From assembly GCA_021432635.1 (NCBI GenBank), contig MU270035.1, forward strand, positions 815,829-879,828: a DNA stretch of 64,000 bases, in the 5' to 3' direction. Origin of the DNA: Thozetella sp. PMI_491. Lineage: Eukaryota; Ascomycota; Sordariomycetes; Chaetosphaeriales; Chaetosphaeriaceae. A program made the position numbers and the translations under genes. Positions within the stretch are counted from its first letter, which is position 1; every line of letters begins with the position of its first letter. Below are positions 33,113 through 46,201 of the stretch, one piece after another. The notes beneath the pieces were generated by a model. The model did not search any database. It worked only from the letters and a program-made list of their open reading frames with translations, and was not told the DNA's origin.

Positions 33113-36100
33113 GTTGAGAGTCTTGTTGTTTCTGTAGCTGAATGGCTCGCCGGTTCGTCATGCTGAGCGTCACAGAGGGCGTCGTGGATTGCTGCAGCGG
33201 CCTGGCATGTCTGCGGAGGGGGGCAGATGCGCAGGAGGAGAAGAGAAAAAACCGGGAGCACAATTAGACAGCCATTGTGACAAACAAAACTCACGAGCGC
33301 CCCAAGGACTAAAGAAAAGAAGAAGTGAGGAAGAATAAGAGGGACGGCGGCGCGGAAAGAGGAGGAAGAACGGAGACCTGTGGTGGTGAAGGGCGGGAGG
33401 AAATATGGAGATGAAAAGAGAGGTGCCGGAGATGGTGAGGAAAGACGTCGATGGAGTGCAGCGTTCTGAACAGTGACCAGAGGCGATGTGGGAGAGATCG
33501 GCTGGCTGTGGAAGGAAACAGAGGGGGGCCGGTTGTGGGTCCAGTGGAGCGGGAGGGTAGAAATGGGCTGTGAGTGGCCTGTTGGACTGCGGCGTCGGCG
33601 GAAGGACTTGGGTACAAGGGCCTGTACAAGGTACTTGGACCAAGGATGAGCCAAAAGGTTGTCTGAGGTGTGCAGTAAGGTGGTGTGGAGCTGGCTGTAC
33701 CCTTCTTCACCCCCCCCCCCCTTCCTCCCTTCTCCTCCTTTGCTCAATTCTTTCGCTCTTCGGATTGAGGAAGCGCCCCCCTCCCCCTTGAGAGAATGTG
33801 AATCGTCTCCTTCGTGTCAAGAAAGAAACGAAGGAGAGAGGGGCAGAAGGGACTTCAAGAGATCAATCAGTGTTGGCCATTTCCGGCCTTTCAATTTCGA
33901 TCGTGAACTCTAGTCTCGCTATCTTAGCTCTGCTTCAAAGAAAGCCGAGGATCGGTCGGGCGGCCTAATGAGCGAGAGCGCCAAACGCAAAAGAGCAGTC
34001 AGTAGTTCAATATGTAGCAGCGAGCCAGCGACAAAGTGGCGGGAAGCTGTCTAGCTCGAGACCTCCCGTCAAGGCCGTCGGTGTTAGTGTCGAGGCTGGC
34101 GGGGCGGGCGTGGCGACTAGCACTGGCTGCGTCAGTATGATGGAGGGCATCGTCGATGTGACGAGGACAGGCAGCTGTGACCGTGAGCTGTATGAGGGAA
34201 ACGCCAAGTGGCACCCTTCCTGCACACATTGCGAGACTGGAGGCAACGAAGAAAGCTCGTTTCTCGGTTCAGAAATCTGGCTATAGCAGAGCATACAACA
34301 CAAGAAACAGAGCCCCCGAAGGAGAGCAGAGAGTAAAGTGACTGCCATGAGTAGGCCTCAATCTCTGTCTACATGGCACTACACACGTATCTCGATCTCC
34401 TACAACGCCCCGGGGAGAGGCTGCGATAGTACACACGGCATTCATCCCTCCATCCCCTGCTTAGCTGCTTTGCTTCCCTGTTGATTTCCTTGTGATAATC
34501 CCAGATTGCTCGGTCCGTAGGTACACGAAAGACACGAGACCAGGCCCCCGGCCCTACCTAGCAACGGGAAGAAGAGCCGGGTTCACTGACGCATGGGCCA
34601 GGAGTGGATGGATACCTTGACGTATCCGTCCTTGAGCAAGTTCAATAGGAGCTCCGCTGTGGGGTCTGGAAAAAGGTTGAGAGCCACTCGTCTGCTCGGG
34701 CGTTGCAGGGGGCAAGAGGGACCAAGCTTATCGCCGCTAGCATCCTTGTCCAGCCCCTGATTGGCCTGTAGGTTCTCAGATGCTGGCTGCCCCTCGCAAG
34801 CCATGCTGCAGAAACAGCAGATATTGGGTACCTTGGGGAGCGACAGGGGAGGATAGTGTTGACTACAGCATCGGCATGGCAAAGTTTTTGTTTTTTTTGT
34901 TCTTTCGATTCAATACTTCGGCCGCGCGACACGCATCTCGCATCGACGAGCTGTCGCGCCCAGTTGAGAGTGGGAACAGGCGAGGCTGCGGCCTCGCCCG
35001 CAATGAATTGATCTGGTCGCGGCTTGGCGCGTGCAGATCTCCTGACTGTTGGGACGTAAGGCGTTGAAAAGCTGCACTTGCGCCTCGAATCTTGCATCCG
35101 GTTCGAGATTTGTTCACGCTGTGACATAGCGGGCTTTACGGGACGCCTGGCCAAGTATACTATCGATCCCCTCTGCACTTTGCAGCAAAAGCAAGCCTTT
35201 GAATAGCGGTGGCAATGCTCCGCGAGCTGAGGAATCAGGTTGTCTGCATCTAGAGCGACACTTCTCTCTGAACCCCCCTCCCCTCTCCTCCGGTCCCCAT
35301 GTCCCGGGATCTCATGCGACCGCGACACCAGCCGGCCCGGCAGTTGGTACGGGCTTCCAGAAAAAACACTTCAACGAGAACAAATGTGCCGGGAGGAGCG
35401 AGCGACATTGGCGGACAGCACCCTACAGTCTTACCACAGCTGGACCGCACGGGTTGGCAACGACGCCAGCAAGACAACCCTGCTGTGTAGCATGGAAGCA
35501 ACGCAGTGAGGAGGGGGAGACTCTTGCGCGGCCTGGCCACTATGTGTCGAAAGCTGGCTGGCCGTGAATGCCAAGCATCGTGAAATCGGCATCGGATAGG
35601 CGTGCATATATCAGGTACATATGCCTGTATCCGAGTTCCACGGGACTGTAGGACAAGCATGCCGCACGCCCCCCTTGCGCCCCCCCGGCGGCTTCATCAC
35701 ATCTCACATTCACATCAGGCTGGAGAAGGGGAATAAAAAACACGGCCGCTGTTTGCTCCGAGAGGCAGGCTCGAGTGGTTGATCAAGCGTCCCCACGTGT
35801 CCAACGGCGGAGACTTTGGCGATGCGAGGTGCCCAATTCCTCATCACTTTCTCTCATGTGCATCTCTAGTAGCCGACTCCATCGTCGTGACCTTGCGAGG
35901 AACCTGCATCTGCATTCACATGGCCACAGTAGCCTGAGCAGTCTCGCTGGCCGTGCATTGCATCGGAAGACCCTTCTTGGCTGAACTGCTCTTGTGGAAT
36001 GGCGGGGTAGCGCTGGGCAGGAGGAGCCCGCACCCGCTAGCCCATGGCTAGCCGCCATCGAAGCCCAACGCGGTGGTACTACCCTTTTTTTCAACCTTCC

Positions 36101-39100
36101 AGCTATTTTGCTTTTGTTATTTCCCCTTGGCGTATGCTGTTTGGTCAATTCCCCATCAGAGCCAAAGCATAATAATAATCCATCGTCATCTCTACCTCGG
36201 TTCCCATCTATCATGACCTGCAGTCTTGTCCAACATCCCCTTCAGCACAGGGGCGAAAGGGGGAGCGGAGGGGAGAACTTGGCCTTGCGGGATCTGCCCA
36301 AGGACATCTCGTTAGGCATCTCCCCTTCTTTTTGCTTAGTCCCAAACAGACAAAGTCCACGGCCCCTCGTATGCCCCCAATAAAAACTATCGTGGCTCGC
36401 TTGTTGACGGCCGAGTCGCTTGGGGGAAGCACGGGTAGGAATGGGGGAGCTGGGCCAAGGGAGGGGTTGGGATGACGGGAGGCCCAATGGGTTCCCACCC
36501 CAGCGAGCGAGCGAGACCGCCTTGGCGTCTAGGGACTGCATGTCGACCATGCCAACTATCGTGAGTCTCGGCTTACCCAAACTGGGTGGAGGACCACGAT
36601 TCGTGGCCACTGTGTCGCACTCCTGCAACCACAAAGCACATGGCCCCAATATCCAGCCGGAGCGCGCGCATTTGCGTCGCAGGGCCACTTGCTCCGCTCC
36701 CGGCTATTCTGCAATCCGGAGGCGCCGCATCGCCGCCGTCTTCGCTCGAGGATGCAGAGAGGGGGCGGGCGAGAGAGGAAAAGAGAGAGGAAAAAAAAAA
36801 AAGGGAAAAAAGGGGGGCGCGCGTGAGCGGCATGACGACTAACAAGAAATTGCCCGAGCAGACCCGGGACACTCTTGACTCGGCGTCTCGAGTCTCGATG
36901 GCATTCGACACTATCCCGTCTGCGAGGAGCACGCGGATCGCTGCAGAGCCAGCACGATTCAGCCTGGACGAGGGAAACGATGGGACGGCCGCACGGCCGC
37001 AGGGAAGGCCCCAGGGAAGGCCCGCCCTGGTGCAGTGCAGCCCGTCTTTGCAAGGGTGAATAAGGGAAGGGCTGGCGGGCGGTGACGGCTCCAAATGGGC
37101 GGGCTGGTTCCAGTTGGCTCCCGTTGAATCCCGTCCGCATGTGCTGCCGCTGGGGAAGGAACTCCATGGGGGCGCGAGCTAGGTCCGTGGTCCGTGAGAG
37201 GACAGGTCCAGACCGGTCCAAGGAGCGGAGTGCCATTGCCCTTGCATCAATCCGTGAGTCGCTACCCGAAATGATCCCCCGTCAAGTGCATCTTGCCCCG
37301 CGCATGCGTCATTGGTATCATTGGTAGGAGCCGCCTGTCCTTCCCGCCCACTTCGTCGAGATTAACGAGGATGAAAAAAAAAAAGAAAGAGAAAAGCAAC
37401 CCTCCTTTCGACCTTGCTGCGAGGGTGGGCTGCCCGATCACACGCCACATCGAACCGGTCCGATGTGCAAAGTACGATGAATCTTTTGCGCAGTGTCCAC
37501 CACATGATTGCCTCGTGAGTCGTTGGCGGACCTTCGTAGTTTAACCCCATCATGCGCATACACTCGGGAAAGGCAAGCACTTCGCACTACGATTTTTATT
37601 TTTTATTTTTTTTGCCCGTCCGTTCGTTATCTCTCAGGTCTCAAATACAAACACTCTCCCTGCATGGTGGTTCCCACCGAGGCATTTTAGCAACTTAGGT
37701 TATCTTGTCTTACCCCCCCGTGCGAGACCTCGAGTGCGAGCCCTCAGGCCAGTGGGCGACGCCCTGGGTCGATCGCCCCCTTCCTAGCAGCCTTTCGCGT
37801 GAAGGCTTGCTCTCGACGGCACGAGGCTCAGGGGGGAAGAAGCAAAGAAACTGATTGATCGTCTGCCAATTGCCTTTCCCGGGCTGCAGTGGAGGGGGTT
37901 TGAGGATGCATGTCTCAGTAGGCCGTCCGCCACACCACCTGTCTCCCAGCACGAAGCCGCAACAAGCACACAAGCACACAAGCACGCCAAGGACGCCATG
38001 CTTCTTCGTGGCGCTGGCTGTACTTTCGTGCACCGTCGTGCCGGCCGCAAGCGGCGAGCCTGCACGTGCGTCCGAGTCGTTGTCGGGTCGGCAGTCTCGA
38101 CGGCGGGACCCGGGCCACCCGAGCGCGAGCTCTCACGCATCATGGGTTGCTACATAGAGAGAGTGTCCCTGAAAAATGTGTCTATCGGGTTCATCAGCCT
38201 ATTCGTGAATGAGGCTCGGATCCTGTAGCTCTGGTTGGACGCAACGCGTGCGTCGAGGGCCAGGTGGGATCAGCGCTTTACCCCGGAATCGATGGTTTGT
38301 CCTATCATCGCCTGGATCTGCGCTAGTCCCGCCAAGCGGCTTGCACTTACGGGGAACCTCGCCCGGAAGGGGGGGAGGGGGGAGGGGAGGGGTGGCCAGC
38401 CTGACGCCATTTCTGGTCTTGTATTGCCCCAGGCGTTTTTTTTTTCGGTACGAGGAAACACACACCCGCGACAAGCGACAAGATATCCTGTTCCCTCCCA
38501 GGGTGGGAGCAAGAGGGTTTCAAAACAACACGGCAGGAGCCTCCCTCGCAGCTGATGCAAGACATACAGGCGGCAGTGGAATGAAGGCCAGGTCGGTTCC
38601 CCTTCTCCGATTAGGTTCTTCTTCCCGCGCCTCGGGAACCTGCTTGCTGGTGTGGCTTGGATGGCTGGTTCCAGTGGTGTTTTTTTTTAATCATGTCTGC
38701 GTGCTGGAACGTCAGTAGAGAATCATACGCTGACTGCCCACTAGCTCCCCTCCTTTGCCTCCTTCGCTCACTCCACTCGCCTCCAAGACCTGCGGTCGAC
38801 GACTGGGACTGATTGCCTGCAGCGCTGCAGTGTGGTACGGAAACGACAGGGCCAATCATGGCGCCCTCTGTCACCGTAGCTAGCCATCATCTCGCTCTAG
38901 CGCACTCTCAACCCGGGGAGAAAAATGACCAGTCACCTGTAGACCCCCTAGACCCCCCAGACGATAACTGCCCGGCATCACCAACTGCAGCAATCGCCTT
39001 GGCACATCTCGCGCGCTCGTTGCCGTGTATGCAGTCCGGCCAGCGTAGGCTTGGAGCTGGTTTCCTCTCTCATCTCCGTCCTGGGTCGCACAAGGACTGA

Positions 39101-42100
39101 TCCCGCGTCACCACCATTATACCCTGATATTATTATTATTAGTGATTGTTTTTTTTTTTTTTTTTTGCTGTTTCCTTCTTCCTTGGCTCCCCGCCGCTTG
39201 CCACGTCTCTGTGTTGCTCGAGAAGCCCCCCCTCCTACATGAGGGTGTCGCAGAGGTACTGTACATACAGGACCCCAGTGGTGTGTGCTGGCCACGCACA
39301 GCTGTACATACAGCAGACTGTATCTACGTATCTACGTCGCTAGGCCGCAGACGCGGCACAGATTGCGTGCGCCAGGCGGCAGGGTCGGAACTCAGTCCAT
39401 CACCTTGGCGCTCCTGGTGCGACCAGTTCCTCCACCAAATCTACGTTGAGGCTCTTTCGGTGGCAGGCTTGTGAGAGATGAGCGCGGGTTGGTGCTCGTG
39501 TCACCGAAAACACGCCTCCACGGCTCGTCTCTTACCGCCGCCTCGTCTTGCCGGGCGAGACAGGACCTAGGCCCTTTTGCCCTTCGCCCTGTTCTCGTCC
39601 AGTTACACCACGTCCGTAGCCAGCTCCCGGCTCAATCTTGAGCCGCGTTTTGCCTCGACTTTCCAGAGACGGCTACCTGCTTACCCGCCGGGTGAGCCAC
39701 GGAGGGGATCGGTCCTTTGGCCGTGCAAGCCTACCCCCTTTCTGGTCCCTTTGGCCGTGGCTCGTGGTTCTGGGGTTGACTCTGGGGTCCTCGTCCTCGG
39801 GGTCGCGCTAGCGCCAGCTCGTTGCTTTTCCCTCCAGAAACCTCCCGGGAACCCTCAGCCCGACCAGGGGGTTGGGGGTGGTGGCTATATCTGTACTACC
39901 ATGTGCAGACTAGGCGAACCGCCCCCCGGGCGCCCTAGCAATCCCTAATAGCAAGCTAGGAATGGCAGTGAAGAAGCAAGGTTTGGCCAGAGCATAAAGT
40001 GAGGGTGGGCAAAACCGGTGAGCCGACCAGCTCCGAACGCACTCATTGGCCCCATCGCTGGACACCACCTGCTTGGGAATCACACCGATTTGGCCTTGAC
40101 CTCCCCCCTCCATCAAGCCCGCCGCTTTCTCACTCCAGGCCGGATCACCCCAGGCCTATTCCAAAGGGGAACACCTCGCAGATGAGGACGGCGGATGATT
40201 GGCTGGACGCCGAGCGGCACTTGACCCGATGCAACCCATGCGACGCAGCTGGACGCGGCGAGACCAACATTACTCCTCCCTCCCTCCCCCTTCCGGGGTC
40301 TGATGCAATATTTGTGTAATGGACCGCTCAACAAACACCCCCCCCCCCACCTCTTTCTCCTTCTCGCCGCCCCCCCCCCCCTTTCCCACTGTCAGTGTTG
40401 GTTTTCTTTTTTTTCGCGGCTGGTGATTACGAGGCTAGCTGGCGTCGAGAAGGAGGGTGCCTCATTATCCATCTCGCCCGTGGGTAGGCTGCCATGCAGC
40501 TGCACAAGTCCGGCGTCCGGGCCTATGAGGGCGCGTAAGGTGCCGGCTCCCGTTCCCCTCCCCGGCAGCGAGATTGCCTGTGGTACATACGAGCGACTGT
40601 CCTGCACGTCATCCTCTCACCGTTATCCTGGGGATTTCTTTTTTGGTCTCGCCCGGAGCCTGCAGCTCCCAACTCTCATGTGCATCCCCTCGGGCAATCC
40701 CCGCCGGAGTTTGGTGACGGACGGCTGGATGATTGAGCGTGTGAGCTAGCAAGATACGGGCTTACGGTGTTGGCCGAGAGGGGGGCCACGGCCGAGGAGG
40801 CTGTGATGGTCTCTTTGGCGATGCGAGAGGTGATTGCGCTCGGCCTCCGTCCGGTATTGCACCTTATCCCTTCGCGTCTCCTTCACACCCTCCCCGGCCA
40901 GCCAGCCCGAGAGGACGGGAGCACATGAGCGGGCATGTGACGCAGCGCGAACCCGGAACACCTTGGGACCTTACGAAGCCACCAGCCACACCTTCCAGCT
41001 CGTTCCCCATGGGGCATCTATGACTGGTCTCTCACCGTCTCGTCGTCCCAGGTCCACGGCCAGCTCCGGGGCGAGCGTGTTTGGGATGGCCGGAGCTTCC
41101 AAGGCCCTCGTCGCTCTATCAACCAGCTTTTCGTCCATGTCTCACTCTCTCCTCGGTGCCCTTCCTCGTCCTCGCCCACCCCGGTCCACCCTCCCTATAC
41201 CGCTCTGTTCTAAGGCGTCCCTATCAGGGCACCATGAGCCGTGAGTCTGAAAGTGAACCCTTGTTGCGTCTGCAGCAACCCCCCTCTTTTTCGTTTCTTT
41301 TCCTCCTTTTCCATGTTTACGAGAAGTGTACGGGAATCCCGAGGGAGCTAAAGCCTGGTCTTCTCCGCTCTTCTGTCTGACTTGGGGACTTGTTTTATCT
41401 CTTTTTTGTTTCCCTTGAGGATGCTGTTCCATCGCCACCGCTGATCAGGCGGTTGAGCCTCAAGAGATTACGCAACCTGCGGGTGGCAGCTCGGCTCCCG
41501 TGTTCGCAGTCATGGCGGAAATACGGACTCAAAGCTCGAAGCGCGCTGAGAAGCCGGAATAGGGAGAGATGGTGGGGTCATTTAGGCATGGATCCTACCT
41601 CCGTAGGGGGTCATTTGTTCCCAGAGCGACCCACCCCGTCTTCTGAGTGGTCACGTCGGTGCCCCCACCCCTTACCTCCCTTCCTAGCCCGCCCCCTATC
41701 TCTTGTTTGCTATGCGCTCTGGTGCACTGAGTGGTCGGTTACAATGGCGAACAGCGTCTTGCCCCCTCCTCACGCTACCCCAACCCATGGAATGTCAAAG
41801 CAAGTCGCTACTACTTACATGCAAGATCCGAGACAGCCTTTCTCTCCCTCACCCCCCCTTCCTCCCCACTTCTGGGCATGCAATGAGTCTTCCAAGCGGC
41901 CGATCAAGCCCCCATCATTGGAGCTCTGGGGTCGCCTTCGCCCGCCACTTCTCGTGATGGTGTGGCCTCGCGCGCCCATGCTACTGCGCAGACGCGGATC
42001 GACCACGCTTCCCCCCCGGCGCATCCGTGAGGCGGTGTCCTTATGTTGACTTCACCCCGTAGCATTCTGGAAGCTAGACTGGTGCCATTATGTTTCGGGT

Positions 42101-42280
42101 GGGCGCAGCAAATTGCGTCGCCATGCAGCATGTTGTCTACCACTCGGCCAAGTATCGCCTGCTTATCGGCCCCCCGCGGGGAGAATGTAGGGTCTTGTGA
42201 TGAAGGCCGGAGGCTACCCTCTTGGAGGGTGCGGAGGTTGAAAGACAATAGATACAGTGCTCGCTCGGGAGTAGTGCTCG
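33113..42280. other. roughly 9-kb region without convincing genes
   Basis: The CaMKK leader and promoter (33113 to about 34000) is strongly strand-asymmetric (purine-rich on +). Beyond it I find no frame with family similarity, consistent codon bias or paired splice signals. Homopolymer runs stand out: 12 C at 33710-33721, 12 A at 36791-36802, 11 A near 37374-37384, 18 T at 39149-39166, 11 C at 40338-40348 and 12 C at 40370-40381. Short tandem repeats include CAAGCACA units near 37970-37995 and ATT units near 39129-39140. No tRNA or 5S gene was recognised. Confidence 0.6.
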
Positions 42281-42302
42281 CTATCTAGGGGGTGTGTGCT
42301 TA

Positions 42303-42348
<46 letters not shown>

Positions 42349-43204
42349 CGCGCTCGTGGCCTGATAGTGCGATTAGCTTGCTGCCCCGTATATTGACCAT
42401 ACCGGGTTTCTGGCAGTTTGCCTTGTTTCTCTTCGGTTCCATGCCATGCGGTTGCCACCGGCTCTCGAGCTGAAGAGCAAATGGGTTGCAGCCGGACCAT
42501 TCTGCGTAGTAGAAGCCGGAAGTCCTCCCGGCAGCGTCAGCCAGGTAAGTAGCCTTGAGTACCGGATAGCCCACTTCGGACACATCCAAGCCGATCATTG
42601 CTACCACTTCGCGGGCATACTCCCTCACACGCATCGAACATCTCGCCGAGGGGTACGCAACAGAGGCGTTGTAGTTGGTCCCATGGCGCCTGGTAGCAGC
42701 CTTCGTGGTCTCCATGACATCGTATTGCAGGCAGGCTGGAAGGTTAGCTGCGCGAAGGAGTGTATGATGCCTCGGATCAACGAACAAAAACTTCCATGTT
42801 TTGGGGTTCGCCCGTCGCCTCATCGACAAATCCCGAGCCCCGGAGTTTGTGCTCCTCCTACGAGAGAGTCTACGAGCAGAGAGCCCGAACTGGGATGGAT
42901 AGTAGCTCCCTAGATTATCTTGCATCCATCTCGTATCGCTTGCTGAGCAAAAATTATCTGCCCTGCCAGGGTCTGTTCCAGCTTGAAAGTTGTATCTGCA
43001 ATTGCTCTTGCTCTTCCTTCTATATTTACGGGATGCAGGATCCAAGTACAGTGCAGATACCCTGTTTACAACCCAAACACCGTGCCCTGTGTACAGGTCC
43101 CTTATCTCATCGCCTGTCTCTGAGGCACAAGTCGGTTGCAATAGCTTTTGCACTTGAGCAACGAGCTGTATCTCTAGATTAATCCGGTCAGATTTTCCCT
43201 TCAA
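42281..43204 (-). other. long open frame of doubtful coding status
   Basis: About 307 codons are open on the minus strand, just downstream of the MFS gene, but the frame begins at TTG rather than ATG. The first ATGs lie well inside (about 42924 and 42810). I recognise no family. The C-terminal 25 codons read a His-Thr run straight out of a TG/CG microsatellite, which argues against a conserved protein end. Two plus-strand frames of 140-155 codons overlap it, so openness here is not strand-specific. It may be a decayed gene, a poorly conserved protein or chance. Confidence 0.25.
42309..42353. repeat. TG/CG alternating tract (Z-DNA prone)
   Basis: 45 bp of strict purine-pyrimidine alternation: about sixteen TG units followed directly by CG units (cgcgcgcgcgcgc). 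This composition favours left-handed DNA under supercoiling and is prone to length change. Confidence 0.9.
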
Positions 43205-43443
43205 GCCTCAGCGCGCCTTCCGTACTGTTGTTTGGGCCACATTTCCAAGTCAAGTAGGTCCAGGTCAAGTAGGGCGTGCTCGTATTCCAACTTTAGGATG
43301 TAGCTCAAGGGCAAAGTGCAAAAGCTGCATTTGTAAATTACTAGCACCATAGTGCTCTTGGATGGTAATTATCTTTGTCCGTATCAACATGCGCTTCATT
43401 CCTTTGCGATCGTGGTTACCAAAGCGATTCCTTGCCTATCTTC

Positions 43444-45510
43444 TCACGCCGACTTTGCCGACTCGCCCTCCATCTCCGGCTTCCTGGGGCCATCCTTCTT
43501 TTTCCGCACATCTTTCCACCCAAGACCCCATGCAAAAGCAAATGCCACAGTGCTAAGCCCAATCCCGAGATACATGACCCGGTTGACGGCCGTGCTGTAC
43601 GCCTGCAAAACGCCGACGAGCTGCGCCCCCGACACCAGTTGGCGGACAGACCTGGCCCCAGCGATGATAATAAGATCGGGGTTTACACCCGAGACGTTCT
43701 CTTGAATCTGCTCGCGCAGAGTGTTGCTGAAGATGGCTTGGGCGGCGACCAGAAACACGCCGGCACCGAGGGTTGAACAAAACGTCAAGATGCCCATTGC
43801 GATTGGGATCTGCCGAGCGGGAATCAAGTTCTGGACAGCGATGTAGGACTGCCGCAGCAGGAGAACATTAGTTTTGATGTTGTGATTAGTCTGGAGGAGA
43901 GAAGACGGCCCAACATACGCTCATAGCTGCCGCACCGATGCCGATGCCATAGAGAATTTGATACCCGACCCATTGCTGCACCGGTGTTGACGGTTCCAGC
44001 AGCGAGAGAAGCCCGTAGCTTATAGCTGTTATGCTGCTCCCGACTAGCACCCACGGGAGATAGTAGCCTAGAATCTCCACTGTTGTTCATCAAGTCCAGT
44101 CAGCCACCCAGAGTCGGTCTCGCCGTAGCAAGGACACTTACCCATGACGCCCGCGACTACGGAGAAGACGACCTGCGCAACGATGGTGGGAAGGACGTGC
44201 ACACCGCTCATGAGGGTGGAATCATTCTTTACAGCTTGGAAGTAGATAGGCAAGTAAAAGTTAGCACAAAACATGGCGCCCATGAAGAAAAACATGGTCC
44301 CAGAAGCCGACCACATGACGCGCTTGCGGATCATGGAGAAGGGCACCATGGCGTCGTCGCCCTGGCGCTGCTCCCACACCAGAAACGACCCAAACAGGAC
44401 CGCGGCGCCGGCGAAGAGGCCGATGACAGTGGCGCTACTCCATGCGTACTGGTTACCTCCCCACTGGAGTGCCAGGAAGAACATCACCGCCGCGGGACCA
44501 ATGAGCATGAAGCCAGGAAGATCCAGAGACTCGACTGCGGTACCGAGCACTCTAAGCACTGGCTTCTTGGGCTCAGGCTCGGGAATTCTGAGGAGAACAA
44601 GGAGGGGCGCTATGAGGGCGCCAAGAGGCAGATTGATATAGAAGCCTGCAGATTATATAGATTTTGGTCAGCTAAGTGGCAGATATGGGGAAAGAGCAGA
44701 GAGCCTGGACGGGTTCGGCATACACCAACGCCACGAGATGTAGTCTGTAAAGGCCCCTCCGATCAGTGGCCCACAGGCGATGCCGACTTGTCCAAGGCCA
44801 ACATTAACCCCCATTACCAACGGCTGCTTGTGTGGAGGCAAAATAGCTGCAATGATGGTCAAGGCTCCGTTTGTCAGTCCCGAGGAACCAAGGCCTGCAA
44901 CTGCCCGTCCTATGATGAACATGCTGGACGACTGCGCAGCACCGCAGATGGCGGAACCCAACTCGAAGAGGAAGAGGAAGGCAAGAAAAGACCACTGCAG
45001 CCACGTCGTTAGTGGGGATGGGATAGATGAGCCTAAACCTCTTTTCTATAGACACCATGTTGTCTACGTACCTTGATTGAGAAATAGGTGTAGATTTTAC
45101 CACTCATAGGCTGGAAGGCAGAGCTGGCTAGTTGGTAGGCTCCCCCATACCTAAGGCAATACCCACAGTATTAGGACCAGAAGCACCTGGAATAACGCCT
45201 GGGATGGAAACCCAACACTAAGGGTTACGTACCAGCCTATGTCGAGGAGGGAGTCAAAGTCAGTCGTGATAGCGGGGATGGCCGTGGCGATAATAGAGCT
45301 GTCGAGCATGAGGAGGAAGAAGACAAGCGTGACTGGCACGAGGATCATCACGGCCTTGGTGCCAGACACATATTCTCTTTCCTCTTCAACTCTGACGCTC
45401 TGAAGCCCCTTTCCGTCCGGAGCGTCTTGTCGGTTGTGCCATGAATCGGGGGATGGAATCTCATCGGTCTCTGTTGCGGTCGACATGTCTTGCGCCACTA
45501 TCTTCTCCAT
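43444..45510 (-). CDS. MFS multidrug/metabolite exporter, DHA2 type (14 TM)
   Basis: Exons on the minus strand are 45510-45233, 45150-45072, 44994-44724, 44645-44142, 44079-43919 and 43848-43444, giving 565 residues. It is a proton antiporter of the plasma or vacuolar membrane that exports toxic or self-made compounds. Hallmarks are [14 protein letters not shown] (motif D1), [22 protein letters not shown] (motif B region), [10 protein letters not shown] (motif C, antiporter signature), WRWCFYINLP, and later helices ending in [21 protein letters not shown], with a Lys-rich tail. Each of the five introns (62-82 bp) restores a conserved join, for example WYGGAY and WRWCFYINL. I start at the first ATG, 45510; a second (MSTATE, 45486) is equally good. 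A Zn2Cys6 factor in the same orientation lies 0.7 kb upstream and may control it. No biosynthetic enzyme is seen nearby, so the substrate is unknown. Confidence 0.95.
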
Positions 45511-46201
45511 GGCCACGGTCTGCTCTGGAACGGCAGAGGATTACGGAGCTGTAGGTTAAATGGACTTGCTGGAGACGAGTTTGGGCGTGAGTATCCGGTT
45601 ATCCTTGAAAATGGGATATCCTGATCGACGAGGGCATCGCGGTACCTATATGTTCTCCGTAGGAATCTATCAAGGTGCTTCATCTCCCCATTGACGACCC
45701 ATAAGTCCGGAATTTCATATTCCGTGGTGGAAATCCCCTTGTGTATGGGTGCAGATCCCAGTGGCTGCTGTAGTGCTGCCAATGGAACGGCAACGGAATC
45801 GTGAAAGCCGTGCTCCTGTTCTACCCCTGACCGAACCTGCCACACCACTTCCATCGCAGATCAGACATATTCTTCGGCCAAAATTGCAATTTAACATCCT
45901 ACAAGAGAAAGGTTTAAGCTAGCCCACTTGTTATTTCAGGGAGCGTATTCCTCTCATTTCCCATGTATACAAAAGGATAAGTTCCAACGCCTTCTTGCAC
46001 CCTTTACGCCACCAAGTAGGCATGAATGTGAACCAAGAGTTATTTTACTACGCGCACCTCGTCGCGAGTCAACTCATGGGAAATAGACTAAATGACAAAC
46101 CCATCGGTGTCTCGCAGCCAGCGCAGCCACTAGCTCTATATACAATGGATAGTAAATAAGGGAACAGGACGTGGTTCCAGGTGCAATTTTGAAATACAGA
46201 A
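45511..46201. other. intergenic between regulator and MFS pump
   Basis: This is the 3' flank of the Zn2Cys6 gene and the promoter of the MFS gene. Nothing coding is evident. Inverted CGG triplets could be targets of the neighbouring regulator, but I saw no convincing pair. Confidence 0.55.

Noticed and set aside
34642-35328. 228-codon minus-strand frame in the gene desert
   Set aside because: Composition-driven, no ATG support, overlapping frames on both strands, no domain.
44083-45012. 309-codon plus-strand open frame
   Set aside because: Antisense to the MFS gene across three of its exons and introns. Charged and repetitive, with no homology recognised.
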